A DNA stretch of 41,100 nucleotides from Botryococcus braunii. Taxonomy: Eukaryota; Chlorophyta; Trebouxiophyceae. Of the stretch, positions 1-16,459 are shown in pieces. The notes below the pieces were generated by a model, which worked only from the letters and a program-made list of their open reading frames with translations, made no database searches and was not told where the DNA came from. Each line of letters starts with the position of its first letter. Positions within the stretch are counted from its first letter, which is position 1. The translations under genes and the position numbers were made by a program. The stretch covers positions 238,891-279,990 of the forward strand of contig KV908547.1 of NCBI GenBank assembly GCA_002005505.1, in the 5' to 3' direction.

Positions 1-388
1 TAGCTTATCAAAACGATTGAGAATACTCTTCACACCAATACGGTTAGAGAAGAAATGAAACTCGATATATAAGAGCATGTATTTAGACAAAGGTGTAATA
101 CATGAATGCGGATCGATTGGGAGTATGGTAGCGGCATTGGAAGGCCGGATCGGTACTGCTGAACCAGCTTGGTAGTGTCCCTCGTGGTTCACGTGACAGC
201 TGCGGTACAGTGTTGGCTGTGCCCGTAAACATTATCTGCCAACGAGACAAATCTTCTTGTCATTCTTCACGAACGCATTTATCAGTTATTGCTCAAAGGG
301 CAATGACCATTGGCAACCACATTGAGACATAAGCTAAGACCACGTATCTAAAGTGATGACATGGCCATAGGAACATAACTTGCAAGCC

Positions 389-390
<2 letters not shown>

Positions 391-459
<69 letters not shown>

Positions 460-484
460 TGGGCACGCAGGCGCGCGCGCGCGT
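391..484. repeat. (CA)n microsatellite followed by GC run
   Basis: An almost pure CA dinucleotide run from 391 to 458 is followed, after a short unique stretch, by alternating GC at about 471-484. A small (GAT)n run lies near 549-571. Open frames across it encode only Cys-Val or Thr-His runs and are not genes. The rest of bases 1-1240 shows no gene I can support; bases 854-876 are a C-run facing a G-run, a potential small hairpin. Confidence 0.9.
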
Positions 485-1240
485 GTGTGCCATGTACCGC
501 AATGAGTGAACCAGGGAGATGAAGGACAGGCGATAACGACAACGACGACGAATGATGATGATGATGATGACAGCAGCGATGAGACATGTTGTCAGTGAAG
601 CCACTCCCATGAGAATTTTAACACGTCCAACAATGAGAATGGCACTTCAATACACCGGCTCCTGCCTTCAATTGCTAAAGACTTCATACAACACATGATT
701 AAAATGAAATACTTCTGGCAAACAAAGCTCCCCTCAAAACCATTGCCATAGCCGCAAAACAGCCTGTAACCACATCAGTTCGGTGAAAGACGCATATGCA
801 ATGCATGCACTGCATGCTTGTTTTGGAACCTGCCTCCAGAGCTACAAAGCAACTCCCCCCCAGGGGGGGGGGGGGGTTGGCCCCATGGCCAGCCCCCTAA
901 ACGGGGAAGCTCACACAAAGTCCTCACACGCACGCTGACTGCTGCAACTGGACTCCACTGGGTGTCCTAAACTCAAACAAAGATGCCATCTGCCGTTAAA
1001 ACGACGGTTCCGCGATTCAGTAGCAACTTCATCCGCCAACTTTATTACCTGTGTATGCAGGTTGGAGTACCGGACTCGGGGCGCACTGCGCTCAGTTTTT
1101 CCGGCTTCTGGTGTTTGTCTCGGTGCCACTGGGATAGGTGAACCCACACGTTTTTTCCATTATTGGCTGTGAACTTGAAAACCAACAAAAAAATGGGTGG
1201 CAAGGGGCCTACACAAGGCCTGCCACTGCACAGGGGGACT

Positions 1241-1359
1241 GGGAACTCCCGCGAGGTCGAATTTGTGTGGACCTCCAGCGCGAAATTACTTCCTTTCGAG
1301 TCAGGACAGTCCCAATCGTGGCAGGATTCCGGCCTGAAATGTGATCTCGCGGGAGTTCC
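1241..1359 (+). mobile_element. 119-bp terminal-inverted-repeat (MITE-like) element, copy 1
   Basis: The stretch begins GGGAACTCCCGCGAG and ends CTCGCGGGAGTTCC, so its ends are inverted repeats of about 14 bp. A near-identical stretch of the same length lies in the opposite orientation at 31604-31722, and similarity stops at the inverted repeats. This is the structure of a small non-autonomous DNA transposon. No coding capacity is visible, and no clear target-site duplication flanks this copy. The transposase superfamily cannot be told from the sequence. Confidence 0.6.
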
Positions 1360-1838
1360 ACAGGTACAGCTTCTCTGGTTCGACCACGCAGGAGGCATTC
1401 TGGAAAGCGGCCAGACACACTCTGGTAAAAGGCTTGCACAAAAGACCCCGAGTTCCACAACTGTGGGGAAGGGGACCCAGCAATCCCACGACGGCTGTGG
1501 ACCCCCAACCCCTCTTCCAACTCATCATGGTCCACGTTTTGAAAATAATCAAACCGACGGGGTACTTAAGCCGCTTATAAGCGCTCCCCCTGGGCGCCTA
1601 CGGCCTTTCCTCGCAGCCCCTTACTTGTCCCTTACTCAGTAACTTTGGATTGAACGGGTCCTCAATGAACGGGTTCAGTCCACAACGGCAATAGCTCCTA
1701 TTAGCTTGCAATTGGTTTGAAGCACCGTCTAAATCATCTTGTGATACATTGGATTGTATAGTGCAGACGAGGTGGACGCTGCCTTGGAATCGGTGTCCTG
1801 ATTACATATTGCTACACTCTGATCCCAAGAGGGCACAT

Positions 1839-2062
1839 TTGCCACATTTTCAGAACGCTATTCAGCATCCTGTGGTCACAGGGGCCCCGATCCCAACAGC
1901 AATCTGCCACATTTTCAGAACCCTTTTCAGCACGCTGATCACAGAAGCCCTGATCCCAATAGCAACGAGACACGTTTCTGAAACCCTTGTCAGCATCCTG
2001 ATCACAAGGTCCAAGATAAATTCGGCATACTGCGAATACCCTATTCAGCACCCCTGATCACG
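1839..2062. repeat. Degenerate ~65-bp tandem repeat, about 3-4 copies
   Basis: A block containing CACATTTTCAGAACCC, a CAGCA(T/C)CCTGATCAC segment and GATCCCAATAGCAAC recurs at roughly 64-67-bp spacing. Copies begin near 1839, 1906 and 1967, with a worn partial copy near 2030. The copies are clearly diverged, so the array is older than the 89-bp array downstream. No gene is visible in it. Confidence 0.7.
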
Positions 2063-2252
2063 GGCCTCCAATCCAAGAGGCTTTCGAAACAATTTTAGAA
2101 CACGACATAACACACAGGGGAAACAGCCTTAGCTTGCATAGCAGCACCGTACTCTGAGTGATGTACAGCTCCAGGCTCAGCATGGAGGTAAGGAACAACA
2201 ACCTAGACTCCCCCTAGAGGACGGGCTCATATAGGCCCCTCTTCTCCTCTCT

Positions 2253-2255
<3 letters not shown>

Positions 2256-2337
<82 letters not shown>
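2256..2337. repeat. (CT)n microsatellite
   Basis: Nearly pure CT dinucleotides with a few interruptions. The minus-strand open frame through it encodes only an Arg-Glu run and is rejected as a gene. Confidence 0.9.
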
Positions 2338-2338
<1 letters not shown>

Positions 2339-2521
2339 GAGAGCACACTTTGCTGTACAAGCAGAACACTTGCAGAACAGCGTTGCAGACCATTTCTCCT
2401 CAGAAAAAGCTGTGAGCGTGTGCACTTGGCCGGCCCTGCACCTGCGCCTGAACCACTGCACATACGCCATCAGCTTTGTCGTGTTGTACGGTCAATCAGC
2501 CACAGGTTAAGAGTCCCTGAA

Positions 2522-3464
2522 TTGCAGTGCCATGGATGTCTTGATGGATGTCTTGATGTGCCTCGAAATGTGTTGAATTGTGTGGTTCGGTACTGCTGGT
2601 TCGTTACCGGTTGCAGTGCCATGGATGTCTTGATGGATGTCGTGATGTGCCTGGAAATGTGTTGAATTGTGTGGTTCGGTACTGTTGGTTCGGTACCGGT
2701 TGCAGTGCCATGGATGTCTTGATGGATGTCGTGATGTGCCTGGAAATGTTTTGAATTGTGTGGTTCGGTACTGTTGGTTCGTTACCGGTTGCAGTGCCAT
2801 GGATGTCTTGATGGATGTCGTGATGTGCCTGGAAATGTTTTGAATTGTGTGGTTCGGTACTGTTGGTTCGTTACCGGTTGCAGTGCCATGGATGTCTTGA
2901 TGGATGTCGTGATGTGCCTGGAAATGTTTTGAATTGTGTGGTTCGGTACTGTTGGTTCGTTACCGGTTGCAGTGCCATGGATGTCTTGATGGATGTCGTG
3001 ATGTGCCTGGAAATGTTTTGAATTGTGTGGTTCGGTACTGTTGGTTCGTTACCGGTTGCAGTGCCATGGATGTCTTGATGGATGTCGTGATGTGCCTGGA
3101 AATGTTTTGAATTGTGTGGTTCGGTACTGTTGGTTCGTTACCGGTTGCAGTGCCATGGATGTCTTGATGGATGTCGTGATGTGCCTGGAAATGTTTTGAA
3201 TTGTGTGGTTCGGTACTGTTGGTTCGTTACCGGTTGCAGTGCCATGGATGTCTTGATGGATGTCGTGATGTGCCTGGAAATGTTTTGAATTGTGTGGTTC
3301 GGTACTGTTGGTTCGTTACCGGTTGCAGTGCCATGGATGTCTTGATGGATGTCTTGATGTGCCTGGAAATGTTTTGAATTGTGTGGTTCGGTACTGTTGG
3401 TTCGGTACCGGTTGCAGTGCCATGGATGTCGGAAATGTGTTGAATTGTGTGGTTCGGTACTGGC
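2522..3464. repeat. 89-bp minisatellite, ten full copies plus a truncated eleventh
   Basis: A unit starting TTGCAGTGCCATGGATG recurs exactly every 89 bp at 2522, 2611, 2700, 2789, 2878, 2967, 3056, 3145, 3234, 3323 and 3412. The inner copies are almost identical and the outer copies carry the variants. The last copy has lost part of its middle. Each unit holds two tandem GATGTC(T/G)TGATG submotifs and a GGTACC/GTTACC variant site. Open frames through the array are repeat artefacts because the unit is not a multiple of three. Confidence 0.95.
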
Positions 3465-3499
3465 TGAACTTTTTTTTGGAGAAACATGCGAGTGAACAG

Positions 3500-3740
3500 A
3501 AGACCATAGATGTTTGGGGTGGGGTGGGGGGAGATAGGAGGACGAGGAAGAGAATGGGGGAAAGAAGAGGAGGAGGCGGAGGTGGAAGAACAAGGAAAAG
3601 GAGGACGACAAGATGAAAAACAGCGAAGGAGGGCCAGGAGGAAGACAAGGAGAAGACACAGAAGCAGTGTAGGAGGAGGAGGAGGAGGAGGAGGAGGACG
3701 AGAAAAAGACAAAGAAGGGGAGGATAAGGTGAAACGGAAG
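3500..3740. repeat. Purine-rich GGA/GAA tract
   Basis: About 240 bp consist almost entirely of A and G on the plus strand, ending in a pure GGA run near 3671-3700. This is low-complexity polypurine sequence lying downstream of the 3' end of the minus-strand gene at 3977-9755. No coding gene is supported. Confidence 0.8.
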
Positions 3741-3976
3741 TAAGAGGATGGTGATGCTACTTATGGATCATAATCCTAAAAAAAAAGGAAAAAGGCAATT
3801 CAGGAAATCAAAGCACACATCAATCCAGGATAGATCCCTAACAAGAAATACCCATGAAGTACTCTCCAAACAGAATGTATCCCAGAGAAACCCCCTTCCT
3901 GTGCTATCGCATCGGTTGTTGCGGGCTTGAGAAAAAGGTCTGTACCATATTCGCGGCACACAGAGTCGGCCACGTC

Positions 3977-9755
<5,779 letters not shown>

Positions 9756-11680
9756 CCAATCAGTTGTCCAAATGTGTTAACGTGGCTTACATAGTTTGTT
9801 TCTTGGGCAATTTTGGAAAGACAGGGGCCGGTTATGCAGCGGCGGGATCCAGCTGCTCGATCCAGATTCGAAACATTGTTGTACGACTGTCTGTACGTCT
9901 TGCACATCTGATCTATTGTACCGTCCATCAACCCGAGCTGACCTCTTTTAGGGTGTACCTGCAAATCTCGCCGCTGTTTCCTCGTCCCAATTTGTGACGG
10001 GGGTAGAGAAATTCCATGACACATTTCACACATTTCACCTACGATTTTTCAGGACTTGCTGCATTTAGAACAGAGACCTCAAAATCTGATCGCATTTCTG
10101 CATGTATACGTCAGCAAGGTGGTACCGTACCTCACTGGGTAATTTTAGGCAGACCCGTGCACTGAAGGCGGATGTACAAAAAGCCTTTTGTACAAACCAA
10201 ATCGAGCACGGGCCAAATCTCAAAAGAGGATCACGGGCATTTGCTCATCCGGCAAATGTGCGGCAATGACAGCAGTTTGGTTTATTGAGGATTTGGAAAA
10301 GCTTCTACTGCATCGGTTTTGAATGGCAGGTAAGTCACCGTTGTTTTGTTTCGCGCTGACGAATGCGGCTCGTTGTTGCCGGCAGTTGGTTCGTACTGCA
10401 GGACGGGGGTGTTTAGAAGGAGGCGAATTGTTTCTGAGCATCTATTCCCCATCCTCGCTAATCCACATTCTTGCCTGGGGAGGTGCTATGTGACTTGCCG
10501 GTGCTTGGTGATTTCAGCACGTACTGCTGATATTGTCACCGAGCAACAGGGCCTCCATGTTCATATTTAAGGTCGTCGACTAGATTTAAATTAACACCAA
10601 AGTGTCCGATGCCCAGGAGCCTTCATCGGTGCGTCGTACGGTAGTGGGCATCAGTCAGGTAGTTTGCCGGCAAGTCCTCCGCATTCTAGCCGCCTAGGGA
10701 GTGATCGTCCTGTAACCCAGCTTGTCCCAGCAGGAGGTGTGCACGTTGCATACAGTAAATCCCATGTGCTATAATTATTGCCTTCTCTGTACGTTCCTGC
10801 ATTTTTCTGTGCTGGTCAGCAGAAGTCGGAGTGTGGATCCGTGCTTCATGATTGTTTTAAGCTTGTCATTGCCGTTTCATGGAATTTGAAATGCAAAATT
10901 GTAATTTGTCATATTTGCGTACATTGTCTGATGGCGATGGGGTTACTCTATCGACTCTCTCAGTTGCATTGTGCTACGTAGCGTGATGTGGGAGGATTTC
11001 CGGGGTTATGTGTACATTAAGTTACTCATTACGTTACTCTAAACGTAAGAGCCTGATTGGGGCCATTTGGCATACCTCCCCTTGTATGCTCACTGTGCGT
11101 GGATTGGGAGGCTCCTTGGGATTTATGAGTTACCCTAAGCATGACATTGGTGCGTTTGCAGTTCAGGACTGTAGGGGTTTGAAATTCTAGGGAGTTCAGT
11201 TAGGTGATTTTGTTGTAGGTTGTTTTGCTAGTTCAGCGTATGCGTAGCTACTGACCATTTACTACTACGTTGTCATGGATTACGCAGTAGTTTTTGAACC
11301 AGCCTGAAGCCAATCGTTGGATACTTTCCAACTATAATTAGCTGCCTAGGGTTACTTGCAGCTAATGCTGAAGTTGGTATGTTAACAAGCAAGAAGTCAC
11401 CTGAGTTTTAGGAGAAATTTGAGCGAACTCGAGCCTTGGGGAACTAGATACACATATTTTACACAGTTTTATCTTTCAATTCACTGCAAAAGGTACTTGC
11501 ATATATGCGAGTGAGTTTGGCTTTGGCTTGTCCGAAGGAGTTAGAGACCCTACTTGTGCAAAGCGGACCAAGGTCGTTTCTAGGTCACCCACTTTGAAAG
11601 TTTAGAAGAGATCACCCCCTTTTAAGTTTAGAAGAGGTAGGTCAGCCTTCTTCGTCTAAGTGTAGAAGAGGTGTATGCAG
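9756..11680. promoter_or_regulatory. Head-to-head spacer between two gene models; candidate promoter region and untranslated exon
   Basis: No coding sequence is convincing here. The minus-strand gene starts at 9755 and the plus-strand Pro-rich gene has its first visible exon at 11681, so both promoters probably lie here. A full-consensus donor CAG|GTAAGT is present on the plus strand at 10329/10330. The sequence before it has stops in the frames I read, so it could be the end of a noncoding first exon followed by a ~1.35-kb leader intron. Three AGTTTAGAAGAG-like repeats lie at about 11595-11670. I see no clear TATA box, so this call rests on gene geometry. Confidence 0.35.
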
Positions 11681-13623
11681 GTTGTGGGCAAATTTTGGTT
11701 GCCAACCCCCAAGGGGCAGCATCGTCGTCTTACCAGGCATCCGTGCTTCCGCTGTCGGTGGCTGCCAAGGACTTGTGTGCACCTCCAATAGGAGAAGACG
11801 CTCTAGCAGGGGAGCGTTTGGGCCATCAGTTTGGGAGTGTGGAGGGCCACGTGGCTGTCACGCACGATCTGCCTGCCTGCCCAGTCGCAATGTCCCGCCC
11901 GTGTCCCAGCAGTACAGTTCCCAGCACCGCATCCCAAGTGTTTGGGTCCCCTCACTCGGTGGGGCCTGTGAGCCCCAGCACTGCACACACTGGGTTTGGG
12001 TCCCCTCAATCCATGGGGTACCCCGGCCCGCCTGGGGTGCCCATAAACCCGCTGAGCCAACCTGCATCTCCAGGTAGGTTTGGATGTATTTGGTGCCTCT
12101 ACTATTTTGAACAGGCACTCCCTCCTTTGCACTTTGGCGAGGCAGAACTTCACCGTTGCACTTTATTTAGGCATGACTTCATCTTCGGTTTGTTTAGGTT
12201 TCTGAGCAGGCTTCTGATTAGGGGCGATGTGCTCTTTGCACTCAGTTGTGCTACTGCTTCGTTGCTCCACAGTGGTCTGTGCTATGGTTCATTGCTTAGC
12301 ATTGTTCTTTTGAGGTTCTGTGTGACAATGTCTCTTTTCTCGTCCCACCTTGCTTCTTCCACCACGTCTGCATTGCCCTACATTGCTGCTGTCTTCTGCC
12401 TTTCCTTTCATCTTGTTCTCATTTTGGGGTGGGGTGGGGGGTTGTATGTTATGCTCGCCTGCTGTCTGCACTCTTTGCCCCCCCCCCCTTTTTGTTTTTC
12501 TCTTTTCTTTTTCTGTTTTGGTTTTTCTTCCTTTTTCCTTTTTTGGGGGGGAGGGGTGTCTTTTGTGTTTGCATGTGAAATTGCAAGGCCATTTCTGCTT
12601 AAGAGTGTGTCTGATCCTGCTCCCGTCCCTCATCTCAGTGCTGTTTGCCTTTGGTCTACCACCGCGGCTGAACAAATGTCATGCCTCCACTGTTTGTTCT
12701 GTCGGGGAGAGTTCTGTCGCTAACCCCTCCTCGTCGAGGGGTTGACTGGTTGTCCGTCAGGTCCTGTTTCTCTGTCTCTGTCCCACCCTCCACAACCCCC
12801 CTCTCTTGCTCATGTGCACTTGTCCTCTCGCATTGCTTGCGCTCTCCTCTCTTGTCTCCCTCCCTCCGGTTCCACATCAGTGTTTACGGATCTAAGCTGG
12901 GGCTGCCGGCCTTGCTGGGATTCGAGTCAAAGTGCATATGTCGCTGCTAGTCTGGACTCATGGAAAGGGCGTTGCTCGGCTCTCCCGTCCGCCTCGATGG
13001 GCAGTGTGGCCCATGTACAATATTTGTGCTGTGTGGCCCTCGTAATCGATTTTGGGAGTGCGTTTCCATAAGATCTTTTGAGGAGCGTGGCCTATGTAGT
13101 CAATTTTTGGCTGATCAGGGGCATTACGGGCAGCAGCTAGTCCACCCTTGGTACATAGAAGAAATTGGGGAACGCTAAGAGAGGTAGTGGGAGCGCTTCT
13201 TGGAGGGGTGTTAAGGTGGTTTATGGTATATTCTGCGCGTTTTATCTCTTTTGGTATTCGGGTGTGATACCTACCTTCTGCGTGTCTCATCCCTATTGGA
13301 ATTTGGTGTGAGGCTCTATGGTACCATCATTCTGTGCATTTTATCTCTTTTGTCTCTCCAGCCCCCCCCTTTCCCCTTCCCTGTTGCTCTCTCCCCTTTT
13401 AACCCTCTCCTTCCTTCCCTCCCCCCCCCTCTTTCCCCTTTCCCGGGTCCTCTCCTCCCTTATTCGTTCACTCTCTCCCCTTTTGTCTCTCGCCCCCCCC
13501 ACTTTTCCCCCTCCCTGATCCTCTCTCCCCTTCTGTCGCGCTCTCGCTCGCTCTCGCGCTCTCGTTCTCGTTCTCGCTCTCTCTCTCTCGTTCTCGCTCG
13601 CTCTCTCTCGTTCTCGCTCTCTC

Positions 13624-13712
<89 letters not shown>

Positions 13713-13874
13713 CGCGCGCTCTCGCCTCTCGCGCTCTCGCGCTCTCTCTCTCTCCCTCTCTCCCTCCCTCCCTCTCTCCCCCTCCCCCTCCCCCCTCTCC
13801 TCCCTCCCCCCCTCCCTCCCCCCCCTCTCCCTCTCCCTCCCCTCTCCCCCCTCCCTCCCCCCCCCCCCCCCCCC

Positions 13875-13926
<52 letters not shown>

Positions 13927-13987
13927 CCCTCCCTCCCCTCCCCTCCCCCTCTCCCTCCCCCTCCCCCCCCCCCCCCTCCCCCCCCCC

Positions 13988-14084
<97 letters not shown>

Positions 14085-16459
14085 CCCTCCCCCCCCCCCC
14101 TCCCTCCCCCTCTCCCTCCCTCCCCCTCTCCCCCCTCCCCCTCCCCTCCTCTCCCTCCCTCCTCTCCCTCCCTCCTCTCCCTCCCTCCTCTCCTTTGAAG
14201 TGCCGCGTGATACTGCATGGTACCTTCATCCTGCGTATTCCATCCCTTTCGGAATTTGGTGTGATGCACTATGGTACCTTCATTCTGCGCATTTTATCCG
14301 TTTGGAACTGAGCCGACTCTCCTCGCCCAAGCTGCTGGGGCCAGTTGAGATCTGATCAACTGCAGTACAGTGCTGATGTTGCGTCTACGGGTAATGCGTT
14401 TGTAGCTGCCAACAAGATGCCTGTAAAGTCATCTGCGGTATACTGCTGCGCACCGCTGTCAGCCTTGACAGGCAACAGCCTTGGCATGCACAGGTCGGGT
14501 GATGAGAGTTATGAAACTGGTTTCGCAGCCACCTGTCGTGCTGCTGGGGCCCTCAGAAGTTCCTGTACTGTCATTGGGGCATTACAATGGGGCCCCGCCC
14601 CTGGGCCCCGTTCTGTGGTCTGCGCCCTTGGCGTGCTCCATTGCAGGCATGGACGTGGACCGACTAGCGGTACCTGGGGTGACCGGAGGGTATTCTCAGC
14701 CTGTCCCTGGGCCCCCTTTCTGTGGCCATCCTATTCCGCAGGGTTGCCAATTCAGACAGGCCCCTCTGCTGGCCTTTCCTCCTGCTGTTGTGCCGAATGT
14801 CTCAACCAGCACATGCGCGCGACAGGTCCTCTTGCGCTGGCGGGGTCACCGATGGAGGCCATCCTCGCCCAGTATGCCGCCGCCGCTGGCCAGGCCACAA
14901 TCCCCATTGCTGTCGCTCCCAACCCGCAGTACGCCGTACCGCGGGGCACGCAGTCGCCAGCCCCCTCGCTGCCCCTGCGGGAGCATACATCGGGGTCCTA
15001 GGCGGGAGCACACCCTCGTTGCCCCATGTGGCAACCGTGCCAATGGCGGCGTCCCCATCGAAAGTCCCCTCGGCACCAGGGAGCCCTACAATGATAGGGA
15101 CAACGTCGGGGGAGCTAGGGGCCCCGAGCTTTGCTATCTCCCCGGAGCTCGTCGGTCCCGCGGTGGCTCCCGGAGTGCAGACTGCGGGGACCGGAGTTTT
15201 ACCACAGTACCCTCCGGTGTCTCTGATCCCGCAGCAGGTCGCACAGGTCACCCCGCCAGCTGTGCAGCTCACAACCCTGGGCCCTGCTTCATCCCCGGTG
15301 CTTGTCAGTACCGCATTTGGCTCGATTCTGCCTGCAGCTACCTACCAAGTGGTGCCGCAGAGTCCCGCCGAAGGGCCCCCTTGGGGCCTGCATACGGGCG
15401 TGCAGGGCATCCCAGGGACGGGCGTGGGGCCTCTGGAACCGTCACCTACCCCAATTGCAGATTCGGTCCTCCTGGGGCACTTGCTGGGTGATGAGGCCGC
15501 CCCTCCGCCTGACCAGCCGCTTCCTGTTGTGGCCCCTCTGCCTGGAACCTCCGGGATTCCTGGGGAAGAGGTGAGTTGCAGACGTCGCAGCTGTAGACGA
15601 GGCAGTAGATGAGCAAGGCAGGTGCTCCTTTTGTTGCCCGTGGGAATTGCGTTTCATATGCGCTCCCTTTTTAAAGCCAAGGCGGACATCTGGCTCTCTT
15701 TTAAGCCAAGCTGGACATATGGTGTCCTTGTTTATGTTGTCAAGTAATGTTTACAGGAGGCTGATGTACATGTTCAAGTGCATCTCCGTGATCCACTGGG
15801 TCTTCATTCAGGATATGCAGACCCATAGGCTGTCCAGAATGAGTTGACCGTAGTTGAATTGGTCTCGGTTTGAGATGGATTGGGTTTGCCGGGTCATCAG
15901 TGCACTCGTTCTTCTCTTCCCTTGGAATGTGTTGTGGTTTCCTGCTCAAAGTAAGGGTAGGCTATGGGGGGGAGTCTTTTTTTGAGGGTTTTTTTCTTGT
16001 TTTTTCCCCCCTGTTGGAGTAGGTTTGGGGCCAGGGCGAGCTTCATGTTGTCAGTTGCAGCTCGTGATAAAGCTTGCAGTGAAGTGCTCAGAGACTTTCA
16101 AGTCTTCCTTATGCTCACCGCGTTTTTTGCCACAACAAGAATTTGGCAGCAACACATTTTGCTAAGGGATTGTCGGCACAGGTTTGTTAGTGTCAGAGAA
16201 TTGCAGATGCTTAGAAGTAAACCGTCCACCCTCCAAGGGTGTGATGGGGGCTTCTAGTGCTGACCTGGCAGATCTGGGCTGATTGGCTGCCATGTGTCGT
16301 GACTGGAGCATGTTTTTTCACTTTGCTGTGCAGGTGCAGCCATTGCTCGAGGAGCAGGGGTCCTCGAATGTGGACGATCTCGACATGTCGAAGAGCAAGC
16401 CTGACAGTGGTCAGCCATCTGGGACTACGACGTCCCAAGCACCGGAATCTTTGATCTGA
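11681..16459 (+). CDS. Unrecognised Pro/Ser/Gly-rich protein, partial model (3 visible exons, frame breaks in the middle one)
   Basis: Visible exons are 11681-12073 (phase 1 donor CCAG|GTAGGT), a middle exon of about 14494-15570 (donor GAG|GTGAGT), and the last exon 16334-16459 after TTTGCTGTGCAG, giving 41 residues and TGA. The first encodes Ser/Pro-rich repeats such as VFGSPHSVGPVSPS and GFGSPQSMGYPGPPG. The middle exon is rich in Pro, Val, Thr and Gly. The last is hydrophilic and acidic, with SSNVDDLDMSKSKPDSG. The middle exon is not one open frame: coding-like sequence changes frame near 14.80 kb and again near 14.96 kb, each change equal to one missing base. The acceptor at 14493 matches phase but is weak. 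Composition suggests a disordered protein. I recognise no domain and propose no function. Upstream exons are probably missing from this model. Confidence 0.5.
13360..14195. repeat. ~830-bp C/T-rich tract with very long poly-C
   Basis: CT dinucleotide and CCCT repeats (about 13360-13850) pass into C-homopolymer stretches, the longest roughly 13987-14081, with isolated T residues, then CCCTCC repeats to 14195. It lies in the intron between 12073 and the middle exon. The long Pro/Leu/Ser frame through it, and the Gly/Glu/Arg frame on the other strand, are composition artefacts. Confidence 0.95.

Noticed and set aside
1163..1642. A 159-residue plus-strand frame and antisense frames around 1.0-1.6 kb
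   Set aside because: They run through the 119-bp transposon-like element and have no recognisable protein features.
2507..3712. Several repeated open frames in the 89-bp array, and the possibility of a CRISPR array
   Set aside because: The repeats are directly adjacent with no unique spacers, the unit is 89 bp, and the setting is eukaryotic. The frames differ only by repeat phase.
13251..14198. A 315-residue Pro/Leu/Ser open frame and large Gly/Glu/Arg frames on the other strand
   Set aside because: They arise from C/T homopolymer and dinucleotide tracts, which lack stops in every phase. The tract lies in an intron.
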